From assembly GCA_004195335.1 (NCBI GenBank), contig SDWK01000479.1:1-7074 (forward strand): 7,074 nucleotides of DNA, written 5' to 3'. The stretch is from Shewanella sp. GTDB lineage: Bacteria; Pseudomonadota; Gammaproteobacteria; Enterobacterales; Shewanellaceae. The notes beneath the pieces are model-generated. The model had not been told where the DNA came from and searched no databases. It was given only the letters and a program-made list of their open reading frames with translations. The position numbers and the translations under genes are program-made. Position 1 is the first letter of the stretch. Every line of letters begins with the position of its first letter. Positions 1-6,288 of this stretch are shown here, piece after piece.

Positions 1-2
1 AT

Positions 3-179
3 GTACGGGAAAATCGGCAAATTGAGATCGTCGTAAGTGGACTTGGCTGTTGCCTCATCCCCAAGGACGCCCTTAAAGAAATCACGTTCAGAAAAAGGCA
101 CATACACTGTTTTTTTGTGTTTTTCTTGTTGTGTCCGTGCTGGCCTATGTTGGCTACGGGACGTTCGCTAAAAAGCTGA
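3..179 (+). CDS. 3' end of an ORF entering from the left edge; possible N-terminal half of a membrane-anchored regulator
   Basis: The frame starting at base 3 is open from the window edge to a TGA at 177-179 (58 codons visible), with no start in view. The peptide reads IEIVVSGLGCCLIPKDAL, then ITFRKRHIH, then a T-rich hydrophobic stretch. The first part resembles the last beta-hairpin ('wing') of a ToxR/OmpR-type winged-helix DNA-binding domain (family pattern I-E-T-V-x-G-x-G-Y-x-L). It is one residue longer than usual, and the match is a judgement by eye. The basic RKRHIH directly before a hydrophobic segment fits the cytoplasmic side of a membrane anchor. In this frame the protein would stop soon after that segment. 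After a -1 shift at 110-116 it would run into the frame of 131-694. It may equally be the end of an unrelated gene. Confidence is low because only the tail is visible. Confidence 0.35.
   Translation, partial: VRENRQIEIVVSGLGCCLIPKDALKEITFRKRHIHCFFVFFLLCPCWPMLATGRSLKS
110..116 (+). other. T7 run in phase for -1 frameshifting, or site of a one-base deletion
   Basis: Seven consecutive T (110-116) read as T TTT TTT relative to the upstream frame (codons 111-113 and 114-116), which is the X XXY YYZ slippery pattern. A -1 slip continues as TGT GTT TTT from 116, exactly the frame of the 131-694 gene. A weak Shine-Dalgarno-like AAAAAGG (92-98) lies 11 nt before it. A modest bulged stem (133-138 with 156-162) lies 16 nt after it, farther than usual stimulators. 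Loss of one T from a T8 run explains the same frame change more simply. Confidence 0.4.
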
Positions 180-694
180 ATAAAGCTCCCATTGTTCCTG
201 ATATAACACAAAAAATGGAAGAGACCTGCGAGGATGATGCTGCGACAGCTAAAAGCCTTATTGATAATGGACGACCATCGAAGGCTATGCAAGGACTTGA
301 TAGCTCTATAAAGGACTGTGGCAACACCCCTCAGTTTATGGCTTTGAAAAATGCTGCTTTAAAGGCACAAAGGTCAGCTAACGACCACCTCAGTCGGGCT
401 CGTGAATACATGGATCAAGGACAACTTGTAATGGCCTTTAAGTCGCTCGACAGCGCCATTGCCAAGGATCAGGATCTGCATGGGATTCAAGTTGCACAAG
501 AACATCTAGAGGAACTTAAGAACAATACTAATAAACTGCCGGAGCCTAAGATTGATTCGTCAGCAGATTTAACTGAGCAGCAATTGGATGTATTGCTGCG
601 AGGTAGTGATGAGGGTGATTCTCCGGTCCCGACACCGGCACCAACAAGATCCCAAGCTCCACAGCAAGATAAAGCTGAGAAAGTCGCGAGCTAA
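131..694 (+). CDS. Membrane-anchored, probably periplasmic protein with TPR-like repeats; N-terminus uncertain, likely the C-terminal part of a frameshifted regulator
   Basis: I do not recognise this family. The listed GTG start at 131 has no Shine-Dalgarno and cuts into a hydrophobic segment. In the same frame the segment begins near base 110 (FFCVFLVVSVLAYVGYGTF), bounded downstream by KKLNK and, in the other frame, upstream by RKRHIH. The anchor therefore looks real and the start probably is not. After it come two similar helical hairpins, residues 38-61 (AKSLIDNG...LDSSIKDC) and 89-112 (AREYMDQG...LDSAIAKD). They share A-x3-[IM]-D-x-G-x4-A-x2-x-LDS-x-I and look like TPR units. Cys33 and Cys63 could form a disulfide in the periplasm. 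Residues 150-187 are polar and rich in Pro, Gln and Ser, probably disordered. The gene converges on cobQ with a 100-bp gap holding a REP element. A CadC/ToxR-like sensor domain is the favoured reading. A pseudogene remnant is the main alternative. Confidence 0.6.
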   Translation: MSVLAYVGYGTFAKKLNKAPIVPDITQKMEETCEDDAATAKSLIDNGRPSKAMQGLDSSIKDCGNTPQFMALKNAALKAQRSANDHLSRAREYMDQGQLVMAFKSLDSAIAKDQDLHGIQVAQEHLEELKNNTNKLPEPKIDSSADLTEQQLDVLLRGSDEGDSPVPTPAPTRSQAPQQDKAEKVAS

Positions 695-703
695 AGATTT
701 TAT

Positions 704-724
704 CTCGAAACCCATAGCTCGTAG
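704..724 (+). repeat. Degenerate heptamer repeat, left of REP1
   Basis: Three consecutive 7-nt units, CTCGAAA, CCCATAG and CTCGTAG, match the CTCGTAG consensus seen again at 774-794 and 5114-5169. They begin 10 nt after the stop codon of the plus-strand gene. The distance from the last unit (718) to the next heptamer block (774) is 56 nt, a multiple of seven, so the register is kept across the REP; this may be chance. Confidence 0.5.
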
Positions 725-732
725 CCCTTAAA

Positions 733-759
733 CATTCGCGGCTAAAGCCGCTCCTACAT
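733..759 (-). repeat. GTAG-type REP element (REP1), downstream of cobQ
   Basis: This 27-nt element contains the perfect inverted repeat GCGGC-TAAA-GCCGC (738-751), and on the minus strand begins with ATGTAGGAGCGG. The leading GTAG followed by a short palindrome is the layout of REP elements mobilised by RAYT (TnpA-REP, Y1-type) transposases in Pseudomonas and relatives. It lies between two convergent genes. No T-tract follows the hairpin on either strand, so it is not a typical intrinsic terminator. Confidence 0.85.
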
Positions 760-773
760 CAAGAATGTCACAG

Positions 774-794
774 CTCGTAGCTCGAACCTCGTAG
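774..794 (+). repeat. Heptamer tandem repeat abutting the cobQ stop
   Basis: Three perfectly phased 7-nt units (CTCGTAG, CTCGAAC, CTCGTAG) follow REP1. The next register position begins CTAGG, and its CTA (795-797) is the complement of the cobQ TAG stop. The run from 761 onward aligns closely with 5101 onward, so REP and heptamers seem to form one composite repeat. Confidence 0.65.
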
Positions 795-2456
795 CTAGGA
801 TACTTTTAATATCTGTTCTATCTTTTTTATATCTAAATCTTTCTCTAATTGATCGGCAAATCGTTCGAGTTGCTGTTCACGAATGGCGTCAATATCTACC
901 GCTTCGGCATGCCCCATCCCCGCCCATTTCAGTATCAATGCACACGCTTGGGGCGAGTCGAACAGGCCATGTAGATAAGTCCCGAATATCAGCCCGTCAT
1001 CTGAAACTAATCCATCTGAGACTAATTCAGCCGAATCAACTTTCGATTCACCAGCATTCGACTTATCGGGGTGAGACTTGCCAAATGCCTCCTTCACCGA
1101 CAAGGTGATAGGTTGTGCCTCACAGAGAGTATTCAACAGCTGCGACTGGCCACAATGGATTTCATAGCCTTCGACGGGAGCCCGCTCCCCTAACAGAGAT
1201 AAATGACCGCTGACCTGACGTAATATTTTGTTCGTTTTCAGCTCAGTAACCAGAGGCAGCAAACCTAAGCCTTCGCTATCTCCGGCGTTGCCTTCGACGC
1301 CACAGGGATCATCGATGAGCAGGCCTAACATCTGATAACCTCCGCAGAGGCCCAGCACCTTACCGCCATAGCGCAAGTGTTTCCTGATACCGATATCCCA
1401 GCCCTGTTCACGCATAAAATCTAAGTCTGCACGCACATTTTTGCTGCCGGGCAGGATGATCAGATCTGCCGGAGGAAAATCCGGGCTATTAGATTGAGAC
1501 TGGGTCTGCAGTGACTGGTAACTAAACTCTATCAAAGGGTTGAGTCGTAACGGATCCAGATCGGTATGATTACTTATCCTGGGAAACACTAAGACTAGCA
1601 CTTTGAACTTACTCTTTGATGCCAGCTCAGTAGAAGACTCGACTGATGATGCCGTTAACGGTGCGAGGGCATCTTCGGCGTCAAGATGCAGATCGTGCAG
1701 ATAGGGCAGTACCCCCAATACCGGTTTATTGGTGTATTGCTCTAACCAATCCAGCCCCGATTGGAGCAAGGCGATATCACCGCGAAAACGATTGATAACA
1801 AACCCCTTAACTCTGGCTTGCTCCGACTCACTCAGTAATGCCAAGGTTCCCACCAGATGAGCAAATACTCCGCCCTTGTCGATATCGGCAATGATGATCA
1901 CCGGGCAATCGACGGCTTCGGCAAACCCCATGTTAGCAATATCCCCTTCTCTAAGATTGATCTCTGCCGGGCTTCCCGCGCCCTCCACAAGTACCAACTC
2001 ATAATCGCGCCTTAAACGGGAGAACGAATCCAGTACCGCAGACATAGCCTTCACCCGATAGCCCTGCTTACCCGCCCAGTCCTCTTTATGTAGGCCAAAG
2101 AACACTTCCGCTTCCATCTGATCGAGCGCCTTACCCTGAACGATGATCTGTGCGCCCGTATCTGAGTTTGGTTTCAATAAAACAGGATTAAAATCGGTAT
2201 GCAGAGGTAAACCACAGGCAACGGCTTGCAAGGCTTGGGCACGACCAATTTCACCACCATCGATAGTGACTGCGCTATTGAGCGCCATATTTTGTGGCTT
2301 AAAAGGTGCGACCTGAACCCCGCGCCGAGCAAACAGACGACACAGACCGGCCACTAACGTGCTTTTGCCCGCATCGGACGTGGTGCCCTGTACCATCAGC
2401 ATCTTGGCTTTTGGCATTTCTGGAATGTCTGGATTATCTCTGTTATCGGTATTCAT
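795..2456 (-). CDS. cobQ: Cobyric acid synthase (glutamine-hydrolysing)
   Basis: CobQ/CbiP amidates side chains b, d, e and g of adenosylcobyrinic acid a,c-diamide, using glutamine and ATP, to give adenosylcobyric acid. It is cytoplasmic. Residues 19-260 form the ATP-dependent synthetase domain, with a modified Walker [11 protein letters not shown] (24-33), [10 protein letters not shown] (52-61) and [13 protein letters not shown] (156-168). Residues 285-510 form the class I glutaminase-like domain: LPGSKN (335-340), the nucleophile Cys371 in [10 protein letters not shown], and His496 in [11 protein letters not shown]. At 553 residues it is longer than the usual 480-510, owing to Ser-rich linkers at 268-284 and 315-328 and a loop at 459-487. 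The stop sits at the edge of a heptamer repeat. The chosen ATG has no clear Shine-Dalgarno. Met14 or Met19, just before the conserved [12 protein letters not shown], are possible starts. It is the last gene of the operon, 109 nt after cobU across a REP cluster. Confidence 0.96.
   Translation of the reverse strand: MNTDNRDNPDIPEMPKAKMLMVQGTTSDAGKSTLVAGLCRLFARRGVQVAPFKPQNMALNSAVTIDGGEIGRAQALQAVACGLPLHTDFNPVLLKPNSDTGAQIIVQGKALDQMEAEVFFGLHKEDWAGKQGYRVKAMSAVLDSFSRLRRDYELVLVEGAGSPAEINLREGDIANMGFAEAVDCPVIIIADIDKGGVFAHLVGTLALLSESEQARVKGFVINRFRGDIALLQSGLDWLEQYTNKPVLGVLPYLHDLHLDAEDALAPLTASSVESSTELASKSKFKVLVLVFPRISNHTDLDPLRLNPLIEFSYQSLQTQSQSNSPDFPPADLIILPGSKNVRADLDFMREQGWDIGIRKHLRYGGKVLGLCGGYQMLGLLIDDPCGVEGNAGDSEGLGLLPLVTELKTNKILRQVSGHLSLLGERAPVEGYEIHCGQSQLLNTLCEAQPITLSVKEAFGKSHPDKSNAGESKVDSAELVSDGLVSDDGLIFGTYLHGLFDSPQACALILKWAGMGHAEAVDIDAIREQQLERFADQLEKDLDIKKIEQILKVS
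998..1027 (-). repeat. Tandem 15-bp duplication inside cobQ
   Basis: Two adjacent 15-bp copies (998-1012 and 1013-1027) differ at two positions. They encode LVSDG followed by LVSDD in a polar loop (about residues 459-487) between the glutaminase core and the GTYLHG motif. The length keeps the frame, consistent with slippage in a tolerant surface loop. Confidence 0.7.
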
Positions 2457-2490
2457 AGTGTTGTTTTTAATTTCTCGTAAGGCTTGAAAA

Positions 2491-2517
2491 CATTCGCGAC
2501 TAAAGCCGCTCCTACAT
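2491..2517 (-). repeat. GTAG-type REP element (REP2), cobU-cobQ gap
   Basis: This 27-nt copy is nearly identical to REP1. One G-to-A change in the left arm (GCGAC against GCCGC) creates a mismatch in the hairpin. It starts 35 nt upstream of the cobQ ATG and has the same orientation as all other copies. Confidence 0.85.
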
Positions 2518-2523
2518 TAAGAA

Positions 2524-2550
2524 TCTTCGTGGTTAAAGCCGCGCCTACAT
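2524..2550 (-). repeat. GTAG-type REP element (REP3), tandem to REP2
   Basis: The second head-to-tail copy lies 33 nt from REP2. Its arms read CGTGGT-TAAA-GCCGCG. With two G.T wobbles the arms pair over six positions, so it is a diverged copy that still folds as plus-strand sequence. The same positions would be A.C mismatches in the operon mRNA. Confidence 0.75.
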
Positions 2551-2551
2551 G

Positions 2552-2570
2552 AAGCCGTTCCGACATTAAG
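2552..2570 (-). repeat. Truncated, diverged REP fragment (REP4) overlapping the cobU stop
   Basis: AAGCCG followed by TTCCGACATTAAG matches the right half of the other REPs (AAGCCG then CTCCTACATTAAG) with two mismatches. The left arm is missing. Its TTA (2566-2568) is the complement of the cobU TAA stop, so the end of the repeat supplies the stop codon. Confidence 0.6.
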
Positions 2571-3165
2571 CACCTTTTAATCGCATGGGCAGCCCGGCGG
2601 TAACTAACACGACCGAATCTGCGAGTCTGGCTATCTCTTGATGCAGCCAGCCTGCCTCATCGACAAAGCGGCGGTTCAACTCTCCCAGGGGAACGATACC
2701 GCAGCCCACTTCGTTGCTCACCAGATAGATCTCACCCTCTAGGGTCGGCAATAACTCGAGTAAAGCGGCCTTGGCCTCGGGCCAGTTATTCCCGTCAAGG
2801 CCCACACAAGATTGGCTCTCTTTCATCCTATCTTGCAGATGTTCGGAGTCGGCCAGTGGCTCATGGGCTAGCAGTTGATTGGTCAGCCACAACGTCAAGC
2901 AATCGACAATAATGACGCGATCTTTGCGGGCATATTGCGCCAGAGACTCAACTAATAATAGTGGTGTCTCGACCGTTATCCATCGAAGCGTATCTTCGGA
3001 TCTGTCCTGTCGGTGACGGGTGATTCTCGATTCCATCTCTTTATCTAGTGCCTGAGCCGTGGCCATATAGATGCACTCATAACCTTGCGCACTAAGCGCT
3101 GCGGCAGCATCGGTTGCATATCGAGTTTTGCCACTGCGAGCCCCACCCAATATCAAATGAATCAT
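2566..3165 (-). CDS. cobU: Adenosylcobinamide kinase / adenosylcobinamide-phosphate guanylyltransferase
   Basis: This bifunctional CobU/CobP enzyme phosphorylates adenosylcobinamide and then transfers GMP from GTP to give adenosylcobinamide-GDP, the substrate of CobS. The P-loop GGARSGKT is at residues 7-14. RITRHRQDR (47-55) carries His51, equivalent by alignment to the conserved histidine that becomes guanylylated in the family. IIVDCLTLWLTN (84-95), SNEVGCGIVP (150-159) and the C-terminal LVTAGLPMRLKG are also typical. At 199 residues it is slightly longer than the enterobacterial enzyme (about 181), with extra residues around 112-130. The ATG overlaps the cobS TGA as ATGA (3162-3165), indicating translational coupling, with GGTGA about 10 nt upstream inside cobS. 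The TAA stop is formed by REP4. Confidence 0.96.
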   Translation of the reverse strand: MIHLILGGARSGKTRYATDAAAALSAQGYECIYMATAQALDKEMESRITRHRQDRSEDTLRWITVETPLLLVESLAQYARKDRVIIVDCLTLWLTNQLLAHEPLADSEHLQDRMKESQSCVGLDGNNWPEAKAALLELLPTLEGEIYLVSNEVGCGIVPLGELNRRFVDEAGWLHQEIARLADSVVLVTAGLPMRLKGA

Positions 3166-3941
3166 AGGGAAGTCACCAAAATTAGAATAATAAGATAGCA
3201 GAGCATTTCAGATATCTGCTGCCCGGCTCCTAACGTATCGCCGGTATAGCCGCCGATTTGACGGCGAAAAGCCACCACTAATCCCCACCTCAACAACAGC
3301 AATGCAGTGATAAGAAACAGTGCCTGACTTAGGCTCAGCAAGAGTAAAACAAGCACCGCCGTCGCCAGCGAAAGCACGAGTTCATTCACACTCTGGTTTT
3401 GAGCCAAAGGCTTGCTCTTACTGGTGTCTGAGTCACTGACATATTGTTCGGTAAAGATAAAGCTGGCAGCAAAAACACGACTTAAACAGTGACCCACTAT
3501 CAAGGCGATGCTCACCATGTTGATATCAATGGCCGCCATTTCATTTAATATTTGCCACTTCAGCAACAGCATAAATACCAGCGCCAATGCGCCATAACTC
3601 CCGAGGCGGGAGTCTTTCATGATTAAGAGTTTATCGGCAACGGTCCAGCCGCCACCGAAACCATCGGCAGTATCGGCCAAGCCATCTTCATGAAAACCAC
3701 CGGTAACAATGGCACTGGTGATCATCGCAAATATAATGGCGATTGATGCCGGCAACCAGTTAACGGCCAGCGCATAGACGGCGGCGCTTAACACCCCCAC
3801 CAAGATGCCGACCAGTCCGAAATAACGGTTCGCTTTATTCAGGCTTTCGCTATCGACTTTTACCCAAGTTGGCATAGGGATACGGGTAAAGAAGCCCATC
3901 GCAATAAAAAACAGGCTCAGTTCTCGACGAAACATATTCAT
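3162..3941 (-). CDS. cobS: Adenosylcobinamide-GDP ribazoletransferase (cobalamin synthase)
   Basis: CobS is a polytopic inner-membrane enzyme that joins adenosylcobinamide-GDP to alpha-ribazole (or its phosphate), giving adenosylcobalamin (phosphate) and GMP. Diagnostic motifs are FFTRIPMP (17-24), the acidic metal/nucleotide-binding block HEDGLADTADGFGGG (84-98), MKDSRLGSYG (108-117), SR (154-155) and the C-terminal GGYTGDTLGAGQQISE (230-245). Hydrophobic segments lie around 43-60, 64-80, 117-130, 142-162, 188-216 and 246-258. Length (259) is normal. The ATG at 3941 follows a good Shine-Dalgarno, AAAGGA (complement of 3947-3952), spaced 5 nt. Met3 is a less likely alternative. A REP element sits 16 nt upstream of the start, between cobS and cobT. 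The end overlaps cobU by 4 nt. Confidence 0.96.
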   Translation of the reverse strand: MNMFRRELSLFFIAMGFFTRIPMPTWVKVDSESLNKANRYFGLVGILVGVLSAAVYALAVNWLPASIAIIFAMITSAIVTGGFHEDGLADTADGFGGGWTVADKLLIMKDSRLGSYGALALVFMLLLKWQILNEMAAIDINMVSIALIVGHCLSRVFAASFIFTEQYVSDSDTSKSKPLAQNQSVNELVLSLATAVLVLLLLSLSQALFLITALLLLRWGLVVAFRRQIGGYTGDTLGAGQQISEMLCYLIILILVTSL

Positions 3942-3957
3942 AAAATTCCTTTAGAAG

Positions 3958-3984
3958 CATTCGCGGCTAAAGCCGCTCCTACAT
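3958..3984 (-). repeat. GTAG-type REP element (REP5), cobT-cobS gap
   Basis: This is identical over 27 nt to REP1, including the GCGGC-TAAA-GCCGC hairpin at 3963-3976. It fills most of the 58-nt gap: it ends 15 nt from the cobT stop and starts 16 nt from the cobS start, just upstream of the cobS Shine-Dalgarno in the transcript. It could affect translation or mRNA decay at this junction. Confidence 0.85.
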
Positions 3985-3999
3985 GGAGAACGTCAAAGA

Positions 4000-5028
4000 T
4001 CAGATTTCGATTCCCGCATCACTGAAGCTGGCCATCTCATTATAAAAACCGGCGGCGGCTCGAATGAGTGGCAGAGCCAATACTGCACCACTGCCTTCGC
4101 CTAATCTCATGCCTAAATTTAGCAAGGGTCGGGCTTGGAGGTGTTCCATCATCATGCAGTGACCTCGCTCATCTGACTGATGGCCAAATATCATGTAATC
4201 ACGCACGTTCGCATTAATTTGCACCGCGACCATGGCCGCGGCAGTCGCGATAAAGCCATCGACCACAATCAACATGTTTCTCTCGGCCGCAGCGAGCATC
4301 GCGCCCGTCATCTGCACAATTTCAAAGCCGCCGAGGCAGGCTAAAATATTATAGGGGTCGGTTAATTCAGCCTTATGAATATGCAGCGCCTGCTCCACCA
4401 GCATCTGCTTACGCTTGAGAGTCGCCGCATCGATTCCGGTGCCACGACCGACACAATTGGCGCTACTCACTCCCATGATGGTGGCCATGATGGCTGCCGC
4501 GGACGAGGTATTACCTATGCCCATCTCCCCCAAGGCGATGAGGTTACAGCCTTGCTGATGGTGAAATTCTATGCGTGCACACGCCATATCCATCCCTTGC
4601 TTGACGGCGCCTAATGTCATTGCTGGTTGCTTATGAATTGCCCCCGTACCGGCGCCCAGCCTTTGATTTATGACTCCTTCGACGCCCTCCAATGACTGCA
4701 ATATGCCACAATCGATCACCTCCATGTCTAAACCAACCTGGCGACAAAAAACATTTATGGCAGCACCACCGGCAACAAAGTTCATCACCATCTGTGTGGT
4801 CACTTCGCTGGGAGCTATCGAAACGCCAGATGCGGCAATGCCGTGATCTGCCGCAAAGATCAATAGCTTGGGATTAGTGATCTCAGGCTTATCTTTGCCC
4901 AGCACCTGAGCCAACTGTTTAGCGATATTTTCCAGCTCACCGAGTGCTCCCATAGGTTTGGTTTTATTGTCTATTTTACTTTGGATCTCATCATCAAACT
5001 CATGGTTTACCGGACTAATATTAAACAT
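4000..5028 (-). CDS. cobT: Nicotinate-nucleotide--dimethylbenzimidazole phosphoribosyltransferase
   Basis: CobT transfers the ribose phosphate of nicotinate mononucleotide to 5,6-dimethylbenzimidazole (or another lower-ligand base), forming alpha-ribazole phosphate. It is cytoplasmic. Motifs in order are [12 protein letters not shown] (22-33), [13 protein letters not shown] (58-70), the nucleotide-binding [16 protein letters not shown] (165-180), [10 protein letters not shown] (255-264), [10 protein letters not shown] (281-290) and MRLGEGSGA (307-315). Glu311 of the last motif corresponds to the catalytic base known as Glu317 in the Salmonella enzyme. Length (342) is close to the family norm (about 350). 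The ATG follows AGGGTG (complement of 5034-5039) at 5 nt. The TGA stop lies 15 nt from REP5. The 147-nt gap to btuC, holding REP6 and heptamers, is the largest in the operon. Confidence 0.96.
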   Translation of the reverse strand: MFNISPVNHEFDDEIQSKIDNKTKPMGALGELENIAKQLAQVLGKDKPEITNPKLLIFAADHGIAASGVSIAPSEVTTQMVMNFVAGGAAINVFCRQVGLDMEVIDCGILQSLEGVEGVINQRLGAGTGAIHKQPAMTLGAVKQGMDMACARIEFHHQQGCNLIALGEMGIGNTSSAAAIMATIMGVSSANCVGRGTGIDAATLKRKQMLVEQALHIHKAELTDPYNILACLGGFEIVQMTGAMLAAAERNMLIVVDGFIATAAAMVAVQINANVRDYMIFGHQSDERGHCMMMEHLQARPLLNLGMRLGEGSGAVLALPLIRAAAGFYNEMASFSDAGIEI

Positions 5029-5072
5029 CTACACACCCTAACTATTTTCAGAATTTCGTTATTTTTTAAAAA

Positions 5073-5099
5073 ACTTCGCGGCTAAAGCCACTCCTACAT
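5073..5099 (-). repeat. GTAG-type REP element (REP6), btuC-cobT gap
   Basis: This 27-nt copy has the same orientation as the others. One change in the right arm (GCCAC instead of GCCGC) weakens the hairpin. It sits 44 nt upstream of the cobT start. Its downstream flank (5100 onward) aligns with the flank of REP1 up to about 5136. Confidence 0.8.
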
Positions 5100-5113
5100 T
5101 AAGAACGTCAAAC

Positions 5114-5169
5114 CTCGCACCTCGAATCTCGTACCTCAGAGCTCGTAGCACGAAGCCCGTGACTCGTCG
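5114..5169 (+). repeat. Eight-unit degenerate heptamer tandem repeat
   Basis: Eight contiguous 7-nt units start at 5114, 5121, 5128, 5135, 5142, 5149, 5156 and 5163: CTCGCAC, CTCGAAT, CTCGTAC, CTCAGAG, CTCGTAG, CACGAAG, CCCGTGA, CTCGTCG. The consensus is CTCGTAG, decaying toward the btuC end. The array begins 14 nt after REP6 and ends 6 nt from the btuC stop (5176-5178). It occupies the intergenic gap and has no coding role that I can see. Confidence 0.65.
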
Positions 5170-5175
5170 CTGCCT

Positions 5176-6288
5176 CTACCTTCTGCTTCCCAGAATAAAT
5201 AGGAAGAAGATACTGCCTATGACGGCGGTAATGATGCCTACGGGTAACTCCTGACTGCTCAGTAAGGTTCTCGCCAAAACATCAACCCACACCATAAACA
5301 GGCCACCGACTAAGGCGGTGGTGATCAGTGGGAATCGCCCCGGAAGGAGCATGCGTACCGTATGGGGAACCATTAAGCCCACAAAGCCGATACCACCACA
5401 GTTGGCCACTAAGATTGCCGTAATGAGGGAGCAAAGCAGTAACATCTGCAGTCGCAGTCGACTCACATTAATGCCTAAGGTATGTGCGGTTTCATCACCG
5501 GCTCGCATCGCCATGATCTGGCGCTTAAACAACAAGATGATCCCGATAGCCAGAAAGACAATAACCGCCGGAAATATTAGCCCTTCCCAACTCGCCTTTG
5601 CGAAGCTTCCCATACTCCAAAACAGCACCGAAGCGGCAGCCTGAGGGTTGGAGAAATAGAGTAGCAAACTGGTTAATGCACCAAACATAAAGGAGATAGC
5701 CACACCGGAAAGTAACATTCGCTCTATCTGGCTACTCATATTTCGGCCACATAAACTCAGTACCATAAACACCGACAGCCCAGCCCCGAGGAACGCCCCC
5801 AGCGGCAGGCTTATCCAACCCAGCACGTCGAACAGCCCTGAGCTAGTTAAGAGCTCTGAGCTGGCAAACAGCCCTGAACCACTAAAAAGCGTAATGACTA
5901 TCACAGCACCAAATGAGGCACCCGAAGAGATGCCGAACAGATAAGGATCGGCCAGTGGATTACGCGTCACCGTTTGCAACACACTCCCCGCTACAGAGAG
6001 ACCGACCCCGGCAATAAATGCCAGTAAAATGCGAGGAAACCTCAACTCCATAACGATACGCTCTGCGATGCCTGACACCTCTGTCATACCAAAGGTGGTC
6101 ACACCAAAGGTGCGGTGCAATACAATATTGAGCACCTCATTGAATGAGATATCTGCGGCACCAAAGCTGGCCGCGGCCAACAGGGTTATCAGACACATCA
6201 GCGATAATCCCGGCACCACCCATTGATGACCAATATCGATGCTTCCCCGAGAAGATGTCGGGGATGAATTAATCCGGCTAGTCTTCAT
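5176..6288 (-). CDS. btuC: FecCD/BtuC-family ABC transporter permease, probably cobalamin uptake
   Basis: This is an inner-membrane permease of the BtuC/FecCD/FhuB family, which imports vitamin B12 or ferric siderophores. The substrate is assigned from the adjoining cob genes, not from sequence. Family signatures are LRFPRILLAFIAGVGLSVAG (82-101), QTVTRNPLADPYLFGISSGASFGA (105-128), the coupling region RAGDETAHTLGINV (262-275), GGIGFVGLMVPHTVRMLLPG (298-317) and ELPVGIITAVIGSIFFLFIL (347-366). About ten hydrophobic segments are expected, as in BtuC. At 370 residues it is longer than the usual 330-340, because of a polar N-terminal extension (1-22) and a loop at 135-157 with a repeated SGLF motif. 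The start overlaps the ATPase gene by 11 nt. AAAAGG lies about 10 nt upstream of the ATG. Transfer to another metal-chelate substrate cannot be excluded. Confidence 0.9.
   Translation of the reverse strand: MKTSRINSSPTSSRGSIDIGHQWVVPGLSLMCLITLLAAASFGAADISFNEVLNIVLHRTFGVTTFGMTEVSGIAERIVMELRFPRILLAFIAGVGLSVAGSVLQTVTRNPLADPYLFGISSGASFGAVIVITLFSGSGLFASSELLTSSGLFDVLGWISLPLGAFLGAGLSVFMVLSLCGRNMSSQIERMLLSGVAISFMFGALTSLLLYFSNPQAAASVLFWSMGSFAKASWEGLIFPAVIVFLAIGIILLFKRQIMAMRAGDETAHTLGINVSRLRLQMLLLCSLITAILVANCGGIGFVGLMVPHTVRMLLPGRFPLITTALVGGLFMVWVDVLARTLLSSQELPVGIITAVIGSIFFLFILGSRR
5831..5880 (-). repeat. Imperfect direct repeat in the btuC loop
   Basis: AACAGCCCTGA occurs at 5831-5841 and again at 5867-5877, 36 bp apart, with a related GAGCTCTGAGCT between them. 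It encodes two SGLF motifs, at residues 137-140 and 149-152, in a loop between membrane segments. An in-frame duplication is likely. Confidence 0.5.

Noticed and set aside
3..80. Upstream frame as the end of a LysR-type regulator (GLGCCLIP resembles the GLGxxLLP motif)
   Set aside because: It is followed at once by a basic stretch and a membrane segment, which LysR proteins lack. A winged-helix regulator fits better, though neither is proven.
733..765. REP1 hairpin as a rho-independent terminator between the convergent genes
   Set aside because: The stem is only 5 bp with a 4-nt loop and no U-tract follows on either strand. The same hairpin occurs at several internal operon junctions.
2491..2570. 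Possible CRISPR array from repeated 27-bp units
   Set aside because: Copies are spaced irregularly, are separated by 6 nt or less instead of unique spacers, and recur scattered between genes. This fits REP elements.
4375..4877. Plus-strand open frames opposite cobT (4375-4614, 4692-4877), and similar ones opposite btuC and btuD
   Set aside because: They lie entirely opposite strongly conserved genes, have no recognisable motifs and no ribosome-binding sites, and reflect the codon pattern of the real strand.
5029..5175. Cobalamin riboswitch or separate promoter upstream of cobT
   Set aside because: The gap is fully explained by the cobT Shine-Dalgarno, REP6 and the heptamer array. I see no B12-box-like sequence or convincing -35/-10 pair.
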